A DNA stretch of 8,928 bases from Rhizobium leguminosarum (GTDB lineage Bacteria > Pseudomonadota > Alphaproteobacteria > Rhizobiales > Rhizobiaceae): assembly GCF_001652265.1 (NCBI RefSeq), contig NZ_LWBS01000020.1, forward strand, positions 1 through 8,928, written 5' to 3'. Made by a program: the position numbers and the translations under genes. Each line of letters opens with the position of its first letter. The stretch's first letter is position 1. The notes under the pieces were generated by a model. That model saw only the letters and a list, made by a program, of their open reading frames with translations, did not search any database and was not told the DNA's origin. Of this stretch, positions 5,249-8,928 are shown piece by piece.

Positions 5249-6255
5249 ACGCAGCTTTTGATCACCTCTCGCCAATGGGCCTGCATTCTGGACATGGAAT
5301 CCCGCAGGCGCTCGAAGCCTGGCGGATCCCCTTCGGCGGCGGCATGTTGGCGATCCGGCCGCTTGCTCCTGATATCGCGACGGACAGGATGGAGAATCCG
5401 GCGCGTCTCGGTCTGACCATGGCCGGAGAGCCGGTCGAACTCCTGGCGCCTGGCGCCACCCTCAAATTGATCGTCGACCGGCTGGAGCCGCTGGCGCAAT
5501 GGGACCGTCTTTCGCCGCCGGCCTGCGCAGCGGTGCTGGAATATCTGCTGTCGGATGTTCTGGAGAGGGTCGAAACACAGATCGGCGGGCAGATTGCCTT
5601 GACGGACGTCGGCCCAGCGGCACCCCGCGAACTGCCTGGCAATTTCGGTTTTGAACTCACATGGCAAGGGCTTTCCTTGCCGCTATACGGTCATTTTCCC
5701 GAGCCGATGCTGATGGGTCTGAGGCGATGGGCCAATCGCCTTCCGCGCCGCCAGCTTGCCGCGCTGACGGCTGAGATTGCCATCCGGCGCGGCTATGCGG
5801 TTCTTTCCGCGAGCGAGCTCAAGCAGCTTTCGGTCGGCGACGGGATCCTGATCGACCCTATGGCGGACGAGAACGCAATAGCCGTCACCGGCGAGCATTT
5901 TCTGGCGGCCTGCACGCTGTCGAACGAGGGCGCGACGCTTTCCGGACCGTTGCTGACACGGCCAAATGGACCAATGAGGCATTTCATGAGCAATGAAACA
6001 ATCGACCAGGATTTGCGGGAGGCGCCGACAATCGCGTCTATCGGCGATATTCCCGTCAAGCTTGTCTTCGATATAGCCCGGATCGAGCTGCCGCTATCGG
6101 AACTGGAGAGCATTGCCGAAGGCCATGTCTTCCCGCTCGACCGCCCGAAACAGGATGCTGTCGAGATCGTCGCCCAGGGACGGATCATCGGCCGGGGCGA
6201 GATCGTCACACTCGACGGCCTCACGGCCGTCCGTGTAACCGCGTTGCACGCCTGA
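5245..6255 (+). CDS. rhcQ: RhcQ, T3SS C-ring/sorting-platform protein (SctQ, FliN/SpoA family)
   Basis: SctQ builds the cytoplasmic pods that receive effector-chaperone complexes and connect to NolV-RhcN. The single 336-residue frame is full length, not split as in some Hrp clusters. The C-terminal about 76 residues (261-336) form the SpoA/FliN surface-antigen domain: SIGDIPVKLVFDIARIELPL, then GHVFPL, VEIVAQGRIIGRGEIV and TAVRVT. A preceding SpoA-like module around 180-230 includes LKQLSVGDGILIDP. The N-terminal half is divergent, as usual for the family. Internal ATG codons could allow a shorter SpoA-only product, as reported for several SctQ genes, but I see no decisive internal ribosome-binding site. 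Both ends overlap neighbours (ATGA with rhcN, TGATG with rhcR). Confidence 0.93.
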   Translation: MNAAFDHLSPMGLHSGHGIPQALEAWRIPFGGGMLAIRPLAPDIATDRMENPARLGLTMAGEPVELLAPGATLKLIVDRLEPLAQWDRLSPPACAAVLEYLLSDVLERVETQIGGQIALTDVGPAAPRELPGNFGFELTWQGLSLPLYGHFPEPMLMGLRRWANRLPRRQLAALTAEIAIRRGYAVLSASELKQLSVGDGILIDPMADENAIAVTGEHFLAACTLSNEGATLSGPLLTRPNGPMRHFMSNETIDQDLREAPTIASIGDIPVKLVFDIARIELPLSELESIAEGHVFPLDRPKQDAVEIVAQGRIIGRGEIVTLDGLTAVRVTALHA

Positions 6256-6908
6256 TGGAAAGTGCCTTTCCCTTGACCCAGGGGCTGGCGGCGATGGCCG
6301 CCATCTCGATCTTGCCCGTCATCGCGGTCGTGGCCACCTCCTTTACCAAGATCGCCGTCGTGCTTCTGATCGTCCGCAATGCTATAGGCATCCAGCAGAC
6401 GCCGCCGAACCTGCTGGTCTTCGCCATCGCGATCGTGCTGTCGGCCTTTGTGATGAACCCCATCCTTCAGCAGTGCTGGCAGGTCCTTCTGCGCGCCGAT
6501 GTCCACTTTGACACGATCAATGGCCTGGCGGCCGGTCTTTCGGAGGTCGGCGCGCCGTTGAAGGCCTTCATGATGAAATTCTCCGATGAGGAGGTTCGTC
6601 AGTTTTTCGTCAACTCGTCGCAACGCATCTGGGGCGATACCGCAACCCTGCCTGCCAGCCCCGACGATATCACCGTCTTGACGCCGAGCTTTCTCGTCTC
6701 TGAGCTGACCCGCGCTTTCGAAATCGGCTTTTTGCTGTATCTGCCCTTCCTGATGATCGATTTTGCGGTCTCGGCCATTCTCGTGGCCTTGGGCATGCAG
6801 ATGATGTCGCCGACCGTCGTTTCCACACCTTTCAAGCTGCTTCTCTTCGTCGGCGTCGACGGCTGGCGCCGGCTGCTCGAAGGGCTCGTGCTTTCCTATG
6901 CGAGCTGA
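6255..6908 (+). CDS. rhcR: RhcR, export-gate membrane protein (SctR, FliP family)
   Basis: RhcR is the main subunit of the helical export gate (SctR5S4T1) in the inner membrane. The 217-residue protein shows the complete family pattern. A first membrane segment (about 13-38) leads into TSFTKIAVVLLIVRNAIGIQ and QQTPPN (to residue 52). A second segment covers about 53-71. A soluble loop is followed by PSFLVSELTRAFEIGFLLYL, then LPFLMIDFAVSAILVALGMQ and MMSP (to about 186). The protein ends TPFKLLLFVGVDGWRRLLEG. No insertions or lost motifs are visible. It starts inside the rhcQ stop (TGATG), and rhcS follows after only 3 nt, consistent with the universal sctR-S-T order. Confidence 0.97.
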   Translation: MESAFPLTQGLAAMAAISILPVIAVVATSFTKIAVVLLIVRNAIGIQQTPPNLLVFAIAIVLSAFVMNPILQQCWQVLLRADVHFDTINGLAAGLSEVGAPLKAFMMKFSDEEVRQFFVNSSQRIWGDTATLPASPDDITVLTPSFLVSELTRAFEIGFLLYLPFLMIDFAVSAILVALGMQMMSPTVVSTPFKLLLFVGVDGWRRLLEGLVLSYAS

Positions 6909-6911
6909 GTG

Positions 6912-7181
6912 ATGGGACAGGAGCAGATCTCGGCCGAAATCGGCGCATCAATCCTCGCGACATTCGCGCTCGCCGGCCCAGTGCTCGGCCTTGCGGCGAT
7001 CCTTGGGCTGGTGATCGCCATATTCCAGGCAGCAACGCAGATCCAAGAGCAGACAATCGCGCAGATCGTCAAGATATTCGTCCTGTCCTTCGTGCTGCTT
7101 GTTTTCGGGCGTGCGCTGGCAACGCCCCTGCTGGAGCACTCGATCCACATCTTCAACGACTTTCCGGCCATGGTGCAATAG
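6912..7181 (+). CDS. rhcS: RhcS, export-gate membrane protein (SctS, FliQ family)
   Basis: RhcS is the small two-helix subunit that wraps around the SctR ring in the export gate. The 89-residue product has two hydrophobic helices (about 12-36 and 48-73) separated by the family hallmark IFQAATQIQEQT, which forms the conserved cytoplasmic loop. Length is typical. ATG 6912 is chosen; a GTG at 6909 directly before it is in frame and would add one residue. It lies between rhcR (3 nt away) and rhcT (5 nt away), as in essentially all T3SS and flagellar clusters. Confidence 0.95.
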   Translation: MGQEQISAEIGASILATFALAGPVLGLAAILGLVIAIFQAATQIQEQTIAQIVKIFVLSFVLLVFGRALATPLLEHSIHIFNDFPAMVQ

Positions 7182-7186
7182 GCCGG

Positions 7187-8002
7187 ATGGAGACGAGCCT
7201 TAGTCAGTTCCCCGTCGTCAATTTGCAGACTGCGATCGCGGCGGCGATAGCTCTCGGAGCGGCGAGGGCCCTCGGCATCCTCTCCATCTTTCCGTTGTTC
7301 TCGCTTTTCAGCATCACCGGTCTGTTACGGATCGGCCTTGCCATCGGTCTCTCCGCGCCGGCCGTCGCCTTTGCCCATGCGGTGTTGGTGGAGGGGCAGA
7401 CGAGCTATCTCATCCTCGGCATTCTTTTCCTGAAGGAGTTCATCTTCGGGGGGCTGATCGGCATGGGGCTCGGCGTTCCCTTCTGGGCGGCGCAATCGGC
7501 GGGCGACATGACGGATGTTTACCGTGGGGCCAATGCCGCCAATCTCTTCGATCCGGTCAATGCGCTTGAGACGACGACGCTCGGCTCGTTGCTGATGTCG
7601 ATCGCGCTGGCCATCTTTGTGGCAACCGGAGGCATTACCGATCTCGTCGCCATCATCTACAAATCCTTCGAATTCTGGCCGTTGTTCACGTTGGAACCCG
7701 TCTTCGACGGGGACGCGTTCAGGATCATTCTGGATATTTTCACAGAGCTTTTCCGGATGGGTACGCTGTTGGCGGCGCCCGTCGTCATCGTCATCGGGGC
7801 GATCGAGTTGTCGCTCGGCTTTGTCGGCCGTTCGGCCAAGCAGTTTCCGCTGAACGACAGCGTTGCGACGTTCAAGAACCTGGCGGTCACTCTTGTGCTC
7901 GTCCTCTACGCCATGTTCGCCGGCAGTTATTTCATCGAGATCTGGACGCGGGGTTTTGCCGAGGTGAAATCGATCTTCGAGGCTGCCGATGTCCAAAAAT
8001 GA
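7187..8002 (+). CDS. rhcT: RhcT, export-gate membrane protein (SctT, FliR family)
   Basis: RhcT is the single-copy subunit that closes the export-gate spiral. The 271-residue protein has several membrane segments (about 17-40, 46-66, 72-98, 130-158, 185-211 and 228-250). The best-conserved FliR/SctT signature is at 83-110, beginning KEFIFGGLIGMGLGVPFW and continuing through AAQSAGDMTD. Other family features are RALGILSIFPLFS near the N-terminus and GAIELSLGFVGRSAKQFPLN (204-223). Length is normal. The stop lies 14 nt inside rhcU, so the two genes are probably translationally coupled. No damage is visible. Confidence 0.96.
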   Translation: METSLSQFPVVNLQTAIAAAIALGAARALGILSIFPLFSLFSITGLLRIGLAIGLSAPAVAFAHAVLVEGQTSYLILGILFLKEFIFGGLIGMGLGVPFWAAQSAGDMTDVYRGANAANLFDPVNALETTTLGSLLMSIALAIFVATGGITDLVAIIYKSFEFWPLFTLEPVFDGDAFRIILDIFTELFRMGTLLAAPVVIVIGAIELSLGFVGRSAKQFPLNDSVATFKNLAVTLVLVLYAMFAGSYFIEIWTRGFAEVKSIFEAADVQK

Positions 8003-8828
8003 CGATACAGAGGAAAAAAGCCTGCCGCCCAGCCGCGTCAAGCTCGACCGGTTGCGACGGGAGGGGCAGGTTGCCCGCTCCAAGGAAATTCCGGTCGCCA
8101 TGTCGTTGCTGGCGATCGCCGCCTATCTCGCCTGGGCGCTCGGCAATATCCTGCGTGATTTTGCCAGGATATTCGGCATAGGCTTTGATGCCGCGGGCCT
8201 TACCGGAAGCCAGCGAACCCAACCGGGTTTTCCTTTGACGGCTGTCAAGGACATGGCCGAGATACTGTTCGGCATATTGTGGATGCCCATGCTGCTCGGT
8301 CTTGCGATCGCCATTGCCGTTTCGATCCTTGACGGCCAAGGTTTTCCGGTGACGACGAAGCATATGAATTTCGATCTCAACCGGCTCAATCCGGTAAGTG
8401 GGATTAAGAAGCTCTTTTCCGTGACGAACCTGGTGGAGTTCCTCAAAGGCATCGTCAAGGTCATTATCCTTTCCTTCGCGGGCGGTGGTGCCATCCTTTA
8501 TTTTCTGAACGGCATTTTCTGGGCACCGCTTTGCGGCGAGGCCTGCTCGCTATCCGTCGCGGCCTACCTGATCGGCACCATTGTCGTCATAGCCGCCGCG
8601 ATCATGCTTGCCGCAGCATTCTTCGACCTTTCCATCTCGCGCCTGTTGTTCCGCCGCGAACATCGCATGACCAAGACAGAAGCCCGGCGGGAACACAAGG
8701 ACACGCAAGGGGATCCGCATCTGAAATCGGCACGCCGCCGCGTCGGCGCTGAAATGCGAAACGCTCCGCCACGCAAGGAAAAGCCGGAAAAGAGGCGAGA
8801 TGGCACTGTAAAGTTATCAGCGGATTGA
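7989..8828 (+). CDS. rhcU: RhcU, export-apparatus switch protein (SctU, FlhB family), truncated by IS insertion
   Basis: Full-length SctU has about 350 residues: four membrane helices and a cytoplasmic domain that cuts itself at an NPTH-type site to switch substrate class. Here the N-terminal KLDRLRREGQVARSKEI segment (18-34), four hydrophobic segments (about 36-53, 92-114, 152-175 and 188-212), the signature MNFDLNRLNPVSGIKKLFS (126-144) and the start of the cytoplasmic domain, REHKDTQGDPHLKSARRR (234-251), are intact. Residue 271 is the last native one. Codon 272 onward (GTVKLSAD, stop 8826-8828) is read from the terminus of a second IS that begins at 8802. The autocleavage motif and everything after it are missing. 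The membrane domain may still be made, but substrate switching should fail. The remainder of the gene may lie beyond the IS, outside this window. Confidence 0.93.
   Translation: MSKNDDTEEKSLPPSRVKLDRLRREGQVARSKEIPVAMSLLAIAAYLAWALGNILRDFARIFGIGFDAAGLTGSQRTQPGFPLTAVKDMAEILFGILWMPMLLGLAIAIAVSILDGQGFPVTTKHMNFDLNRLNPVSGIKKLFSVTNLVEFLKGIVKVIILSFAGGGAILYFLNGIFWAPLCGEACSLSVAAYLIGTIVVIAAAIMLAAAFFDLSISRLLFRREHRMTKTEARREHKDTQGDPHLKSARRRVGAEMRNAPPRKEKPEKRRDGTVKLSAD
8802..8820. repeat. Terminal inverted repeat of the right IS
   Basis: GGCACTGTAAAGTTATCAG marks the junction between rhcU and the IS. The match to IS26-type ends covers only the first 8 bp, and the partner repeat is outside the window. Confidence 0.5.
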
Positions 8829-8855
8829 TGCAGCGATAGCTGGCCGGGACGGCTG

Positions 8856-8928
8856 TCAGGCTGCGGCGACACACGCGATTTTGTTCCAGATTTGCATGGC
8901 GGCGTTACGCAGGTCTCGATGTTGAGCC
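8856..8928 (-). CDS. IS6-like transposase, C-terminal tip (runs off right edge)
   Basis: Reading the minus strand from the right edge gives 23 codons, AQHRDLRNAAMQIWNKIAC followed by VAAA, and a TGA at 8858-8856. The ending W-N-K-I-A-C-V-A parallels the W-K-I-A-A-C-V-A ending of the left transposase, including a similar distance between stop and element terminus (about 54 nt here, 53 nt there). No catalytic residue is in view, so the family call rests on this tail and on the terminal repeat. It points inward, toward the T3SS genes. Confidence 0.6.
   Translation of the reverse strand, partial: AQHRDLRNAAMQIWNKIACVAAA

Larger units (their letters stand above)
8802..8928 (-). mobile_element. 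Second IS6-like insertion sequence, right end (partial)
   Basis: The element begins at 8802 inside rhcU with GGCACTGTAAAGTTATCAG. The first eight bases equal the GGCACTGT start of IS26-type terminal repeats. It contains a transposase C-terminus on the minus strand and runs off the right edge. The eight bases before it, GGCGAGAT (8794-8801), would be the target duplication expected for an IS6-family insertion, but the other side is not visible. Its terminus differs from that of the left IS, so the two are related but not the same element. Confidence 0.65.

Noticed and set aside
1..8928. Whole segment as an IS6 composite (pseudo-compound) transposon
   Set aside because: Such units are flanked by copies of the same IS; the two visible termini differ in sequence and neither element is complete here.

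Overview
This window is most of a rhizobial type III secretion system (T3SS) core operon, bounded on both sides by pieces of IS6-like insertion sequences. The predicted proteins match the nol/rhc set of symbiotic rhizobia (NolB, RhcJ/NolT, NolU, NolV, RhcN, RhcQ, RhcR, RhcS, RhcT, RhcU). The genes are GC-rich with strong G/C preference at third codon positions, and the intergenic DNA is AT-rich. This points to an alphaproteobacterium of the Rhizobium/Sinorhizobium/Mesorhizobium type, probably on a symbiotic plasmid or island. The gene order without a FliJ/SctO-like gene recalls the R. etli-type (Rhc-III) clusters more than the NGR234/USDA110 type, but that placement is inference.

Layout. Positions 1-409: the 3' part of an IS6-family transposase on the + strand, running off the left edge, plus the right terminus of that element. 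Positions about 410-712: a fragment of an SOS-response-associated peptidase (SRAP/YedK/HMCES family) missing both ends. Positions 713-1167: no convincing gene; it holds two inverted repeats, an unassigned open stretch, and an AT-rich promoter-like segment with a weak tts-box candidate. Positions 1168-1416: an 82-residue protein placed where T3SS needle/pilin genes usually lie. Positions 1474-8828: a tightly packed + strand operon nolB-rhcJ-nolU-nolV-rhcN-rhcQ-rhcR-rhcS-rhcT-rhcU (SctI-J-K-L-N-Q-R-S-T-U). Most junctions overlap by 1-14 nt (ATGA or TGATG type), so translational coupling is likely. Positions 8802-8928: the terminus and transposase C-terminus of a second IS6-like element on the - strand.

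How the genes work together. RhcJ forms the inner-membrane ring. RhcR, RhcS, RhcT and RhcU form the export gate. RhcQ, NolU, NolV and RhcN form the cytoplasmic sorting platform and ATPase. NolB is the inner rod/pilus-associated component. Secretin (SctC), SctD, SctV and the regulator TtsI are not in the window and would have to lie elsewhere.

The main anomaly is at the right end. The second IS interrupts rhcU after codon 271, so the predicted protein keeps the four-helix membrane domain but loses the NPTH-type autocleavage domain and ends in eight residues read from the IS terminus. The apparatus is therefore probably non-functional or altered in this strain, unless another copy exists. I found no CRISPR array, tRNA, rRNA or riboswitch.
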